Positions 51,622 through 60,835 are shown, counted from the stretch's first letter. The stretch is DNA of 64,000 nucleotides from J027 sp034437655 (GCA_034437655.1 DAOTTU010000066.1:56602-120601); one strand, 5' to 3'. Translations and numbers: made by a program. Notes: generated from the letters alone by a model not told the origin.

Positions 51622-52338
51622 ATGCTCACATTAGAAAACAGTCCGCGTCGTGTGCGCGTGCAGTTTAACGGCGAGATCATTGCCGACAGCGAAAATATGA
51701 AGCTACTGCTCGGCCGTCGTACCCCGACCTATTTCTTCCCACGCGACGACGTACGGATGGACTTGCTTGAACCGACAGCCCACCTTGACACCGACAAGAA
51801 CGGTCAGCGCTGTTTCTGGACCGTTAGTGTTGATGGCAAAAGCACACCAAATGCGGCCTATAGCTATCTTGACATCCCCGACACCGACATTGACCTCAGC
51901 AAACATATCACGTTCGTCTGGGATGAGATGGACGCCTGGTATGAGGAAGCCGAGCAGATCCTACGGCCGCAGAGCCCCTATCACCGGGTGGATGTGCGCC
52001 GCGCCGAACGCCATATTCGCGTTGAAATCGACGGACAGACGGTCGCTGACACACACAGCCCCTTTGTGCTGTACGAAACCGGGCTGCGGCCGCGCTATTA
52101 CCTGCCTACAGAAGACGTGAATTTTGACGTCCTGTCACCAACAGAGACGAGTACCATCTGCCCCTATAAAGGCGTTGCGAACTACTGGTCGGTGGCGGTG
52201 AATGGCGCAATGCATGAGGATATTGTGTGGGGTTATGCCGAGCCTTACCCCGGCGCAGCGCCTATCAAAGGCACGGTCTGCTTCTATAACGAAAAAGTAG
52301 ACACTTACATTAACGGCCAGCTAGAGGCGAAGGAGTAA
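51622..52338 (+). CDS. Tandem DUF427 protein
   Basis: The 238-residue soluble protein contains two copies of DUF427 (about 10-110 and 125-225). Each copy shows the pattern RVRVQFNGEIIADSENMKLL...YFFPRDDVRMDLLEPT and RHIRVEIDGQTVADTHSPFVLY...YYLPTEDVNFDVLSPT. Function is not known; the family is annotated as unknown. AAGGAG is 6 bases before the ATG. The WD40 gene follows by 2 bases, and the end of this gene holds its ribosome-binding site, so the two are translated together. Confidence 0.85.
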   Translation: MLTLENSPRRVRVQFNGEIIADSENMKLLLGRRTPTYFFPRDDVRMDLLEPTAHLDTDKNGQRCFWTVSVDGKSTPNAAYSYLDIPDTDIDLSKHITFVWDEMDAWYEEAEQILRPQSPYHRVDVRRAERHIRVEIDGQTVADTHSPFVLYETGLRPRYYLPTEDVNFDVLSPTETSTICPYKGVANYWSVAVNGAMHEDIVWGYAEPYPGAAPIKGTVCFYNEKVDTYINGQLEAKE

Positions 52339-52340
52339 GC

Positions 52341-53204
52341 ATGTCACCGTTCACCATTCAAAAATCAATTCGTGCCCATGATGGCTGGATTCGCTCCATC
52401 ACTCGTGTTGATAACCAGCGCCTGCTCACCACCTCCGACGATAGTAGTATCAAGCTATGGGACTGGGAAAGCGGCGACCTCATCCGCACCTACGACGAAC
52501 ACAGCGACGTTGTGCGCGAAGCGGCTGTGCTGGACGCCGGGCATTTCCTTTCCGCCAGCTTTGACAAGACAATCCGTGTCTGGGACTTTGAAAATACAAC
52601 CGCCGAAAAAGTACTCGAAGGGCATGACTCGGCAGTACGGGTAATCTTGCCACTGGACCGCCCCTATATCCTCTCTGGCTCTGAAGATGAAACACTCCGG
52701 CTGTGGAATCTGGACAACGAAACCGAGGAACAGGTTATTCGCGGGCATATGGAATGGATTAACGGCATCATCCGCGTCAGCATTGACCGGGTGTTATCTG
52801 GCTCGGGCGACTACACGTTGCGATTGTGGGACATGAATAGATGGGAGACGATTCGCGAGTTTACCGGGCACACGCATTGGGTCGCTAACATTGCGCCTGT
52901 TGACCAACACCGTGCGCTCTCGGCTGGCTCTGATGGCGATGTACGGTTGTGGAATCTGGACACGGGCGAAACGTTGCAAGTGTACAGCGGTCATGAAGAT
53001 TCAGTGCGTAGCGCGGTGGCCTTCGGTTATGAGCGCGTGGTTTCTGCCAGTTTTGACAAAACATTGCGCCTGTGGAACCTCGACACGGGGGATTGTATGT
53101 ATGTGCGTGAGGTAGCCGATGCCCCCCTCATCATAGAAAAACTGGACAGCAGTCGTGTCGCCATCGGAGACGAGGTCGGGAATCTGCATATCGTACAGGT
53201 GTAG
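52341..53204 (+). CDS. WD40-repeat beta-propeller protein
   Basis: The 287-residue protein has about seven WD40 blades with the GH...WD pattern: for example SSIKLWDWESG, KTIRVWDFENT, ETLRLWNLDNE and KTLRLWNLDTGD. No enzymatic domain is fused. Such propellers are interaction platforms. AAGGAG precedes the start. It is coupled to the DUF427 gene. Confidence 0.92.
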   Translation: MSPFTIQKSIRAHDGWIRSITRVDNQRLLTTSDDSSIKLWDWESGDLIRTYDEHSDVVREAAVLDAGHFLSASFDKTIRVWDFENTTAEKVLEGHDSAVRVILPLDRPYILSGSEDETLRLWNLDNETEEQVIRGHMEWINGIIRVSIDRVLSGSGDYTLRLWDMNRWETIREFTGHTHWVANIAPVDQHRALSAGSDGDVRLWNLDTGETLQVYSGHEDSVRSAVAFGYERVVSASFDKTLRLWNLDTGDCMYVREVADAPLIIEKLDSSRVAIGDEVGNLHIVQV

Positions 53205-53212
53205 CGCTTCGG

Positions 53213-53722
53213 TCAACTGTTGAGGTCGAGGTCAATTTTTTCGATCCCGGTCGCGTCGAGGCGGGTAGCGATGTCGGCAATGCGTTCGCCCGTCTGGGGA
53301 TGCTGCAAGTCGGGGGCAAGCTCTGCCAGTGGCACAGTGACATAAGCATAGTTGAGGATGTCGCTGTCGGGTACATGCCAGGGCTTGTCTCCGTAATCAA
53401 AAACGCCATCTCCCCATAATGAAATATCGAGGTCAATGGTGCGCGGCCCGGCGATGTTGTTCGGGTCACGGACACGGTGCAGGGCTTGCTCAATGCCGCC
53501 GATGATCTGTCGCTTGAATTCAACTGGCGACAACTCAGTGTGCAGCTTGACCACCGCATTCAAAAAATCGTCCTGATCAGCATATTCTTCAGGGGGTGTG
53601 CGATACACAGATGACACCGCCAGCACCGTGCATTGCTCACGTAACAATTGCACACAGCGCTGCATGTTCTCGCGTGGGTTGATGTTAGAGCCGAGGACGA
53701 TATACACATCAGGCGACGTCAT
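53213..53722 (-). CDS. folK: 2-amino-4-hydroxy-6-hydroxymethyldihydropteridine pyrophosphokinase
   Basis: The 169-residue protein is a folate-pathway enzyme transferring pyrophosphate from ATP to the pterin. YIVLGSNINPRENMQR at the start and FLNAVVKLHTELSP, GPRTIDLDISLWG (active-site Asp pair) and HPQTGERIAD near the C-terminus match. The ATG at 53722 is preferred for its AAAGG site 9 bases upstream. It is not next to folB or folP; its only neighbours are the WD40 gene and rpsD. Confidence 0.93.
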   Translation of the reverse strand: MTSPDVYIVLGSNINPRENMQRCVQLLREQCTVLAVSSVYRTPPEEYADQDDFLNAVVKLHTELSPVEFKRQIIGGIEQALHRVRDPNNIAGPRTIDLDISLWGDGVFDYGDKPWHVPDSDILNYAYVTVPLAELAPDLQHPQTGERIADIATRLDATGIEKIDLDLNS

Positions 53723-53771
53723 AGGCATATACCTTTGCTGTTCGTACACAAAACCAGACGCCCCGCTGGCC

Positions 53772-53810
53772 ATCCCTACAGATAACGGTTTCTTGCGAAC
53801 ATGTAGGGAT
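53772..53810. repeat. Intergenic palindromic element B (ATCCCTACA...TGTAGGGAT)
   Basis: Nine-base arms (53772-53780 and 53802-53810) enclose 21 bases; total 39 bases. It has the same CCCTAC/GTAGGG termini and about the same length as element A at 19080-19120. It lies between rpsD and folK. It may be a member of a dispersed short repeat family. Confidence 0.65.
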
Positions 53811-53868
53811 AGGCAAGGGTGCGCCCAGCACTAGAACCTATGTGCGCGTAAGCGACGCGGTAACACAA

Positions 53869-54492
53869 TCACATACGGCGGTTGTAGAACTCCACCACAA
53901 GCTGTTCGTTGACGAACACCGGGATTTCTTTGCGTTCGGGAACATACTTGAAGATGATTTTGAACTGGTCAAGCTGTGCGTCGATGAATGGTGGGGGTGG
54001 TGCAGCCTCTTGAATCCATTCTTCAACGTGAGCGTTTTTGCGCATCCGTGGCCGCAGTTCAATTTCTTCGCCAGGGCTCAGTGAATAAGATGGGCGGTCA
54101 ACCGTTTGGCCGTCAATCATAACGTGACGATGTACTACCATCTGACGCGCCGCCCAGATTGTTGGAGCCAGACCAGAGCGGTAAATTACGTTGTCCAAAC
54201 GCCGTTCCATCAACATCAGCAAGTTATGGCCTGTTTGGCCCGGCATACGTACGGCTTTCTTAAAGTAGTTACGCATCTGGCTTTCGCCAATGTTGTACAT
54301 AAACCGCAGCTTCTGCTTCTCGTCAAGTTGAAGCGCAAAGTCACTGCGCCGTTTGCCACGGAAGAACTGCTGTGAACTACCGTGTTCGCCGGGGGGGTAA
54401 GGACGTTTGTCAACAATCTTCTGATATTTGCGTCGTGGAACAAGAACTTCGCCAAAGCGACGCTGATCTTTGGCTTTTTTGAGCTTAGCCAT
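53869..54492 (-). CDS. rpsD: 30S ribosomal protein S4
   Basis: The 207-residue primary 16S-binding protein has the typical KRPYPPGEHGSS N-domain, an RRLDNVIYRSGLAPT segment and the S4 RNA-binding domain (VVHRHVMIDGQTVDRPSY). It is the cysteine-free type: no zinc-binding Cys near the start. The N-terminus MAKLKKAKDQRRFGEVLVPRRKYQKI differs somewhat from the usual MARYTGP. It stands alone rather than in the alpha operon, after a 280-base structured leader. Confidence 0.95.
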   Translation of the reverse strand: MAKLKKAKDQRRFGEVLVPRRKYQKIVDKRPYPPGEHGSSQQFFRGKRRSDFALQLDEKQKLRFMYNIGESQMRNYFKKAVRMPGQTGHNLLMLMERRLDNVIYRSGLAPTIWAARQMVVHRHVMIDGQTVDRPSYSLSPGEEIELRPRMRKNAHVEEWIQEAAPPPPFIDAQLDQFKIIFKYVPERKEIPVFVNEQLVVEFYNRRM

Positions 54493-54780
54493 GAATTGTG
54501 GTTTTTCTCCTGCTGAAAATTAAATAGTCGGCATACGCAATGCCTATGCCTGATGGGTTTGAACCTGATTAGAATCCGATTGTTACTGCTGACGATACCT
54601 GTTCAGGTGGGTTTGCAGCCACTGAACATGGAGAGTCATAAACATGCTATTGGGCTATCTGTTTTTCGCCTGTTTCGACAGAAGATGTCCGTCTACTTCT
54701 CGCAAACATGCCCGCAGTGGGGGCGACATGCTCAGGCAAATAGCCGACTATCAGCACCATAGTAACTGACAGCAAGCCTG
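54493..54780 (-). promoter_or_regulatory. Structured leader upstream of rpsD
   Basis: No gene fits in the 351-base gap. Leftward, several stems can form: GGCTAT (54740-54745) with ATAGCC (54653-54658) and GCCTG (54733-54737) with CAGGC (54668-54672) closing a domain with an inner GCCC/GGGC + CATG/CATG hairpin and an AGAAG/CTTCT hairpin; GTTCAGTGG with CCAC-C-TGAAC (54601-54610 with 54619-54627); and GGCATA (54545-54550) with TATGCC (54530-54535). A leftward TATACT (54781-54786) could start transcription at about 54774. It suits autogenous control by S4; this is inference. Confidence 0.55.
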
Positions 54781-54843
54781 AGTATACACAATCTACTCGG
54801 CAAACAACATGCCAGGTTTCTTTAATTTGATGCGGGATAGGTT

Positions 54844-55587
54844 CTATTCGACGGCGGTGACAAGGATTGGCTCATCGTCGGTAATGACGAGGGTATGCTC
54901 ATATTGCGCAACCAAAGTACCGTTGGTTTTCAATGTCCAGCCATCCGTTGCGGTCGTGATGCGCGTTTCTTCGAGAGCGATGAAGGGTTCCAGCGTCAGC
55001 ACCATTCCGGCCTTGAACTCCTCTTTCAGCTTGCGGTTGAAGAAGTGCGGCACACTTGGCTTTTCATGGATAAAGCCCCCCACCCCATGCCCATTCAATT
55101 CACGCACAACGAAAAAGCCCTGCTTCGCGATATAGTTTTCTACCGCACGCCCAACACGGTTAATCCGGCGGCCGGCCCGTGCCTGTTTGAGGGCAATTCC
55201 CAGTGCAGCCCGCGCCGCGTCCAACAATTGTTGACGCCTGTCATCAATCGGTGGCACCGGGAAACTGCTACCGCTGTCTGCCCAGAAACCGTTCTTCACC
55301 GCTGAGACATCAATGTTGACCAGATCGCCGGGTTGTATCGTACGATCACCGGGGATACCGTGTGCAGCCTCATCATTGATGCTGATGCATGTATACGCTG
55401 GAAATCCATACGCTTTGACCGGGGCAGACTCTGCACCATGATGTACCAAAAACTCTGCACCGATTTGATCCAACGCTGCGGTCGTCATCCCCGGCTTTAA
55501 ATGGGCCGCCATGTGTTGAATCGTGCGCCCCACAATCTGCCCAATTTCCATGAGCCCTTTCAAATCGTCGTCATTATCTACGGTCAT
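54844..55587 (-). CDS. map: Methionine aminopeptidase, type I
   Basis: Removes the initiator Met from new proteins. The 247-residue enzyme has the pita-bread fold with five metal ligands: VNIDVSAVKNGFWADSG (two Asp region), GHGVGGFIHEKPSVPHF (His), MVLTLEPFI (Glu) and the C-terminal QYEHTLVIT (Glu). It ends VLTAVE-type VTAVE. The ATG at 55587 fits the family start. It lies 26 bases after the M20 gene stop; all are leftward. Confidence 0.93.
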   Translation of the reverse strand: MTVDNDDDLKGLMEIGQIVGRTIQHMAAHLKPGMTTAALDQIGAEFLVHHGAESAPVKAYGFPAYTCISINDEAAHGIPGDRTIQPGDLVNIDVSAVKNGFWADSGSSFPVPPIDDRRQQLLDAARAALGIALKQARAGRRINRVGRAVENYIAKQGFFVVRELNGHGVGGFIHEKPSVPHFFNRKLKEEFKAGMVLTLEPFIALEETRITTATDGWTLKTNGTLVAQYEHTLVITDDEPILVTAVE

Positions 55588-55613
55588 ATGGCTCGCTTTC
55601 TGGTTACATCGCA

Positions 55614-56804
55614 CTATGTCGGTTTGCCACGTTCCATCAAGTCAGCGATGGTGCGAGTCAACAGCTCAATACGTTGGAACAGAAGTGGCAGGTGAATCTT
55701 TTCGTGTGGGGTATGAATCCCCTGTGCGGGGGCCCCCATCCCACAAATTGTCGGGGTGCCGGTGGAACTGATGAAATTCGCATCACTACCGCCACCGCGT
55801 ACAATCGGAACAACATTTTGCTGTAATGCCGCGGCGTTTTCAAGCACAATGTCAATCAATGGTTGATTATGCTCAGACTTTTCCATCGGTGGAATAAAGG
55901 CCGCCACCTCCATCTCGACCTCATCCCAGCGACCGATACCCGGGTTGTGGATATAGTGATCCTGGATGATTTTCTCAGCCGCTGCTTTCGTGTCTTCGCC
56001 GTCTACCATGCGCAAGTAGCGGAAACTGATTTCTGCTTCAGCTTCACCGGGAACTGTGTTCGGAGCCGTGCCGCCTTGAATCACACCAACATTAACGGTT
56101 ACGCCACGCTCGGGCGCATTCAATGCCGTAAGTTTAAGAATGCGATGGGCCAGCGCATCCACAGCACTTAAGCCCAGTTCGGGTGTCCCAGAATGACATG
56201 ACTCACCAATGACTTTAAAGCGGATGAACGCATAGCCACGCCGCTGCATAACCACCCCCAATGGCACTGTCGGGGTCAACTCTCCCTGTGGAAAGCCCGG
56301 TTCCAGGCCGATAGCATAGTCTGCCCCAACATGGCCACCCAAATACCAGTCGCGAATTGTTGGTGAACCAATCTCCTCATCTGCGCTGACAACAAGATGC
56401 ACATCATACTCGTCAAACATCTCACGGATGGCCATCATTGCCCAGAGCCCCATCAGCAATCCACCTTTGATGTCGCCAACGCCGGGCCCGGTCACGAAGC
56501 CCCCGTCTAATGGCTTGTAGTGCAAGAAGTTGCCTGCTGGCGGAAAAACCGTGTCCATATGGCTGATGAGCAAAATACGCGGGGCAGTGCTACCATGGCT
56601 GGTTTTAATAATGCGATGCCGTCCGTTCACAACTTCTACAGCGAAACGATGATCCTGTGCAAACTGAGACACCATGTCCATGCCGTGGTCTACACCGGGA
56701 CGGTTCGCAGTAAAGGTATTGATTTCAACAAGAGTTTTGAGCGTATCTTCAAAAGCGGTTTTCTGATCGTTGATCCAGCTTGAAAGCGTAGCAAGAGATA
56801 GCAA
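55614..56804 (-). CDS. M20-family metallopeptidase (CPG2-like)
   Basis: The 396-residue protein is a two-zinc exopeptidase or deacylase. Metal and catalytic motifs in order: ILLISHMDTVFPPAG (His, Asp), VTGPGVGDIKGGL (Asp bridging), VSADEEIGSP (catalytic Glu pair), YAIGLEPGFP and, near the end, RGGGSDANFISSTGTPTICGMG, then HTPHEKIHLP with a final His. The dimerisation domain lies at about 175-290. The start is probably TTG; no ATG or GTG is available in frame. It is followed by map and a similar enzyme is at 60836. Confidence 0.85.
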   Translation of the reverse strand: MLSLATLSSWINDQKTAFEDTLKTLVEINTFTANRPGVDHGMDMVSQFAQDHRFAVEVVNGRHRIIKTSHGSTAPRILLISHMDTVFPPAGNFLHYKPLDGGFVTGPGVGDIKGGLLMGLWAMMAIREMFDEYDVHLVVSADEEIGSPTIRDWYLGGHVGADYAIGLEPGFPQGELTPTVPLGVVMQRRGYAFIRFKVIGESCHSGTPELGLSAVDALAHRILKLTALNAPERGVTVNVGVIQGGTAPNTVPGEAEAEISFRYLRMVDGEDTKAAAEKIIQDHYIHNPGIGRWDEVEMEVAAFIPPMEKSEHNQPLIDIVLENAAALQQNVVPIVRGGGSDANFISSTGTPTICGMGAPAQGIHTPHEKIHLPLLFQRIELLTRTIADLMERGKPT

Positions 56805-56871
56805 GAATACACCAGTAGTTTTCTAATATGCGAGTGAGTTAAGCCAGTTTAACACTAAAAAGCACGGCTTG

Positions 56872-57480
56872 CTACTCGGTAATTCGACTTAAGATTTCGC
56901 GGACAGTCTTAAGGTTAGCCGCCTTCCCATCATCGCGGAGTTGGCGTGCGACGTCGGTAAAATACTGGTGTGTAGTGAGAAAATCAAGTTGTCCCTGATA
57001 CCAGTCGGCATCGGATTGGATGACGCCAAAATGGGCCAATTCCTGACGCAAACGATTGCTGACAATGAAATAGTCGGGGCGGCCGAGCGAGTCCAGATCA
57101 GCATCGACCATCAGTGCCTCCAGGACCGTTTGGGGTTTCTGCGGAACTTTTGTCGCCATAATCATGCCCTGAATAATTTCAATCTGGCGTTCGTCAAAGC
57201 CGTAGTCTGGCAATACATGGGCGGCAATAGCGGCGCTGCGTTCTTCGTGGTCGCGGCCGTTGCGTTGTTCCACATACCCGAGATCATGAAAAGCGGCGGC
57301 CGTGCGCAACAATATATAGTCCTCACCTGTTACCGCGTCAGCAGTGGCGAGTTCTTCAATCGCATGCATCACATCGTCGCGCGTGTGTGCGGCTGAATGA
57401 TAGGTCAAAATCGGGTCGAGTTCAGTTTCAAGCCGACGGATCGCATAGGCGATGGCTTTTTCGTATTCCAATAACCCCAT
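56872..57480 (-). CDS. HD-domain metal-dependent phosphohydrolase
   Basis: The 202-residue protein carries the HD signature: His28 or His32 in YHSAAHTRDDV, FHDLGY (His65-Asp66) and DADLDSLGR (Asp near 126). This is a phosphohydrolase acting on nucleotide or related substrates. Its particular substrate is unknown. AAAGG precedes the ATG. The start lies near the gap 57481-57733, which holds a terminator for the next gene and nothing else. Confidence 0.83.
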   Translation of the reverse strand: MGLLEYEKAIAYAIRRLETELDPILTYHSAAHTRDDVMHAIEELATADAVTGEDYILLRTAAAFHDLGYVEQRNGRDHEERSAAIAAHVLPDYGFDERQIEIIQGMIMATKVPQKPQTVLEALMVDADLDSLGRPDYFIVSNRLRQELAHFGVIQSDADWYQGQLDFLTTHQYFTDVARQLRDDGKAANLKTVREILSRITE

Positions 57481-57620
57481 TTATGACCTTTCTTTGTTTA
57501 CCATTCAGTTGTTGTCATCTTTTACACTACACCCCATAGTGATGCAAGCCAACAGGTTATGTTTTCGTCTGTGCAGGCAAACTTATAGACCAACTTGCTA
57601 TAAACTCAAATGCTACTGTC

Positions 57621-57661
57621 AAAAAGTCAAAAAGCCCATTGCAGCACTGGCATGAGCTTTT
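57621..57661 (-). terminator. Terminator of the inositol-phosphate synthase gene
   Basis: Leftward, AAAAGC and GCTTTT pair, with an inner CAT/ATG, followed by TTTTTGACTTTTTG. It is about 75 bases after the stop codon of the synthase gene. A further short inverted repeat, GATGACA (57703-57709) and TGTCATC (57725-57731), lies closer to the stop. Confidence 0.7.
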
Positions 57662-57733
57662 CGGCTAAGTCTATTGCGTTTCAATGACCAGACCATGATA
57701 GAGATGACATAGTTGTTAAGAAATTGTCATCAC

Positions 57734-58894
57734 TCAGGACTGTTTACCATTGGCACTGGTCTTGTCTGGTGCCGGCACCTCGACCTTTTCGTCGTTACCG
57801 GGTTTGACAACCCCGTTGAACTCACCAAGAATGAATTGTTCCGTCAGATTACGGGCGATGTCGTCAGGATGTTGCACAGGTGGTGACTTCATGAAATAAC
57901 TGGACGGTGCTTCGAGAGTACCGCTCAATCCACGGTCCAGTGCGAGCTTAGCACATCGTACCGCGTCAATGATGATGCCAGCGCTGTTGGGGCTATCCCA
58001 GACTTCGAGCTTGAGTTCAATATTCAATGGTACATCACCGAAAGATTTGCCCTCTAGCCGGATATGCGCCCACTTACGATCCGACAACCACGGCACATAG
58101 TCGCTAGGGCCAATGTAAACGTCATCAGGGTCCATTTCGTATGGCAATTGGCTCGTTACGCTGTTGGTCTTAGAAATTTTCTTGCTTTCCAGACGCTCAC
58201 GGTCGAGCATATTGTAAAAGTCCATGTTACCACCAACGTTCAATTGGCTGGTGCGTTCCATCATGACGCCACGGTCTTTGAACAAATTGGTCAAAACACG
58301 GTGAACAATCGTTGCCCCAACCTGGCTTTTGATGTCGTCCCCGATGAGCGGCATACCCCGTTGTGCAAAGCGACGTTGCCAGTAGGGTTCACGAGCGATG
58401 AATACGGGAATCGCATTCACAAATGCACACCCCGCGTTCAGAATTTGCTCAACATACCATTTTGTCGCCTGCTCGCTACCAACAGGCAGGTAGTTTACCA
58501 CGACGTCGGTCTTGGTTTCTTTCAGAATTTTCACGATGTCGTCTGTGGGGCCGGGCGCTTTCGTGATCTTGTGCGCCAGATAGGTGCCCAAACCGTCATG
58601 CGTCATGCCACGGCTGACTTTGACGCCCAGGTGAGGGACATCTGCAAATTTAATAGTGTTGTTTTGCCCGGACCAGATAGCCTCGCTGAGGTCTTTACCG
58701 ACTTTTTCGACATCAATATCGATAGCGGCACTGAACTCAATATCACGGATATGGTAACCGCCGAGGTTGACATGCATCAGTCCGGGTACAAACTCGTTTT
58801 CATCAGCGTTCTGATAGTAATGAACGCCCTGCACCAGCGAGTTGGCACAATTGCCCACGCCGATAATCGCGACACGAACTTTTTTCTTCGCCAC
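57734..58894 (-). CDS. ino1: Inositol-1-phosphate synthase (actinobacterial/archaeal-type)
   Basis: Converts glucose-6-phosphate to 1L-myo-inositol-1-phosphate with NAD. The 386-residue protein has the NAD-binding start VAIIGVGNCANSLVQG, then VNYLPVGSEQATKWYVEQIL, PVFIAREPYWQRRF, GDDIKSQVGATIVHR (catalytic Lys region), and NVGGNMDFYNMLDRERLESKKISKTNSV. A polar tail of ~25 residues follows. The start is GTG with AGGAGG 9 bases upstream. The product may feed inositol lipids or compatible solutes. It is divergently placed from the sugar transferase gene at 59172. Confidence 0.93.
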   Translation of the reverse strand: MAKKKVRVAIIGVGNCANSLVQGVHYYQNADENEFVPGLMHVNLGGYHIRDIEFSAAIDIDVEKVGKDLSEAIWSGQNNTIKFADVPHLGVKVSRGMTHDGLGTYLAHKITKAPGPTDDIVKILKETKTDVVVNYLPVGSEQATKWYVEQILNAGCAFVNAIPVFIAREPYWQRRFAQRGMPLIGDDIKSQVGATIVHRVLTNLFKDRGVMMERTSQLNVGGNMDFYNMLDRERLESKKISKTNSVTSQLPYEMDPDDVYIGPSDYVPWLSDRKWAHIRLEGKSFGDVPLNIELKLEVWDSPNSAGIIIDAVRCAKLALDRGLSGTLEAPSSYFMKSPPVQHPDDIARNLTEQFILGEFNGVVKPGNDEKVEVPAPDKTSANGKQS

Positions 58895-59082
58895 AGGTAT
58901 TGCCTCCTGAGTGGTTGCTGAAATGCGGGTGAGTGGATTGCCTTAGCGTGGCAGTGTGTTGGGCCATTGTCGAAAGGCTGTTGCCTTGACGATGGCTGTA
59001 CGAGTGCGCTAAGTTTCTTTAACCGATATAACCTCCCAAGTGTAAACGACATATCTTGGGGTTATCAAGGGAAAAGCAACGC

Positions 59083-59111
59083 TTGCAATGCGCTGCCATC
59101 GTCGGTATATA
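59083..59111 (+). promoter_or_regulatory. Promoter of the sugar transferase gene
   Basis: TTGCAA (59083-59088) and TATATA (59106-59111) separated by 17 bases. A second TATACT at 59120-59125 follows; the two form the direct repeat GTATAT.ACT and GTATACT. The 277-base gap 58895-59171 holds nothing else recognised. Confidence 0.6.
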
Positions 59112-59171
59112 CTATTTGGTATACTTGATGCAGATTGAAACCCAGTGAATCCACCATAAGGAATTGTTGTT

Positions 59172-60746
59172 TTGGACATTCAGCAGCAAGAGCGCACAAA
59201 ACTGCCCAACAGCACCCAGCGCTTACGCACCAGCAGCGATGCCACGGAAGAACAACCCGTGCGCACGACTGCGCCAGATGTCCCTGCTGCGACGGGCGTG
59301 GCCACACCACGCGCCACATTAAACCGACGCATGGACCAGTTCCTTGCAGCACTCATGGTATTGATTGACGCCATAATGCTCGCTGTGGCCTTCGTGGTGG
59401 GTTACTATGCGCGGGCGCGTCTACCTATTCCTGAGCTGCCAATAGATACCCCACCCCCACTGCGCGAATACATCCCGATGATGGTCGTGCATACCGCCAC
59501 CATTATTCTGTTTTTCTACGTAACGCGCATGTACCATATGAAACGCGCCATCAACCGCTTTGACCTCGGCGTGACGATTGCGCAAAATGTTTCCATTGGG
59601 ACATTTATTGCGGTGGCGATTGAAACGCTGGCCTTCAAAAACAGTGGTTTCGCGCTGGACTACCCACGTGGTGTGATTATTTACGCATGGTTATTCAGTA
59701 TTGTCTTGGTTGCAATGGGCCGTGAACTGCATCGACGCCTGGTCATCTTTACCCGCCAGCAGGGTATTGGGCGCGATCAATTACTGATTATCGGCGCTCC
59801 GCGCATGGCCGAAGCAATTATGGGGCAAATCAACCGCTTTCCGCAACTTGGCTACGATGTAATCGGCCTCCTTGACCATAAGTCACACCATCACAGCACC
59901 GAATTGCAGGGGCTGACCCTTCCTATCTACGATGACTACGAACAACTCCCCGCAGTTATTGACGAACACAATATCAATCAAGTGATCATCGCCCTGCCAG
60001 ACGCTACTCGTAAAGAACTGGTCACGATTATCACCCTCTGCCAGCGCGGGCGGGTAGACATCAAGATTTTCCCCGATACACTGGCTTTCATTACCAGTGG
60101 GCTCACTGTCGATGAGTTGGGTGGTATGCCACTGCTTGGCGTGCGCGACATTGCACTGCGAGGGTGGAAACTCAGCCTTAAACGCGGGTTAGATATTGTC
60201 GGCTCTGCACTTGGGCTTATTTTCCTGAGCCCGCTGCTGTTGCTGCTGGCGATCATCATCTACTTCAGTGACCGGGGCTCGGTGTTCTTCTGCCAGGAGC
60301 GTGTTGGGCTGGACGGCAAACCCTTCCAGATGATCAAATTCCGTACGATGCGCGTCGATGCAGAAAAACTCGGCAAGTGGACCGTCAAAGGTGACCCGCG
60401 TGTAACCCGTATTGGGGCTATCCTGCGCAAAACCAACCTCGACGAACTTCCGAACCTGATCAACGTTTTCTATGGACAGATGAGCCTTGTCGGGCCACGC
60501 CCAGAACAGGTCAGCTTTGTGCAGGAGTTCAAAGAGAAAATTCCGCGCTACATGGAACGCCACCGCGAGAAAGCTGGTATGACCGGCTGGGCACAGGTTA
60601 ACGGGTTGCGCGGCGACACCTCCATTGAAGAACGCCTGAAATATGACCTGTACTACATTGAAAACTGGTCATTGTGGCTGGACATCAAGATCATCTTACG
60701 AACAATCGTACAGACGCTATTGTTCCGTAGCTCAAACGCTTACTAG
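59172..60746 (+). CDS. Undecaprenyl-phosphate sugar phosphotransferase
   Basis: Initiating enzyme of exopolysaccharide synthesis. The 524-residue protein has a polar N-terminus, four to five hydrophobic helices (about 55-165), a Rossmann-like CoA-binding domain (IGAPRMAEAIMGQI near 197), and the C-terminal bacterial sugar transferase domain (from about 337: KRGLDIVGSALGLIFLSPLL, RVGLDGKPFQMIKFRTM, SLVGPRPEQ and GMTGWAQVNGLRGDTS). The start is TTG with AAGGA 9 bases upstream. Promoter at 59083-59111. It transfers a sugar-1-phosphate to undecaprenyl phosphate; the sugar is unknown. Confidence 0.9.
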   Translation: MDIQQQERTKLPNSTQRLRTSSDATEEQPVRTTAPDVPAATGVATPRATLNRRMDQFLAALMVLIDAIMLAVAFVVGYYARARLPIPELPIDTPPPLREYIPMMVVHTATIILFFYVTRMYHMKRAINRFDLGVTIAQNVSIGTFIAVAIETLAFKNSGFALDYPRGVIIYAWLFSIVLVAMGRELHRRLVIFTRQQGIGRDQLLIIGAPRMAEAIMGQINRFPQLGYDVIGLLDHKSHHHSTELQGLTLPIYDDYEQLPAVIDEHNINQVIIALPDATRKELVTIITLCQRGRVDIKIFPDTLAFITSGLTVDELGGMPLLGVRDIALRGWKLSLKRGLDIVGSALGLIFLSPLLLLLAIIIYFSDRGSVFFCQERVGLDGKPFQMIKFRTMRVDAEKLGKWTVKGDPRVTRIGAILRKTNLDELPNLINVFYGQMSLVGPRPEQVSFVQEFKEKIPRYMERHREKAGMTGWAQVNGLRGDTSIEERLKYDLYYIENWSLWLDIKIILRTIVQTLLFRSSNAY

Positions 60747-60835
60747 ACCCCGCAGGAGGGCTTATCTCCGAACATAGAGAAACCCCACAAGAAACAAGTG
60801 CCGCAACGGACTGGCTGACCTACTTTGAAGGTCAA

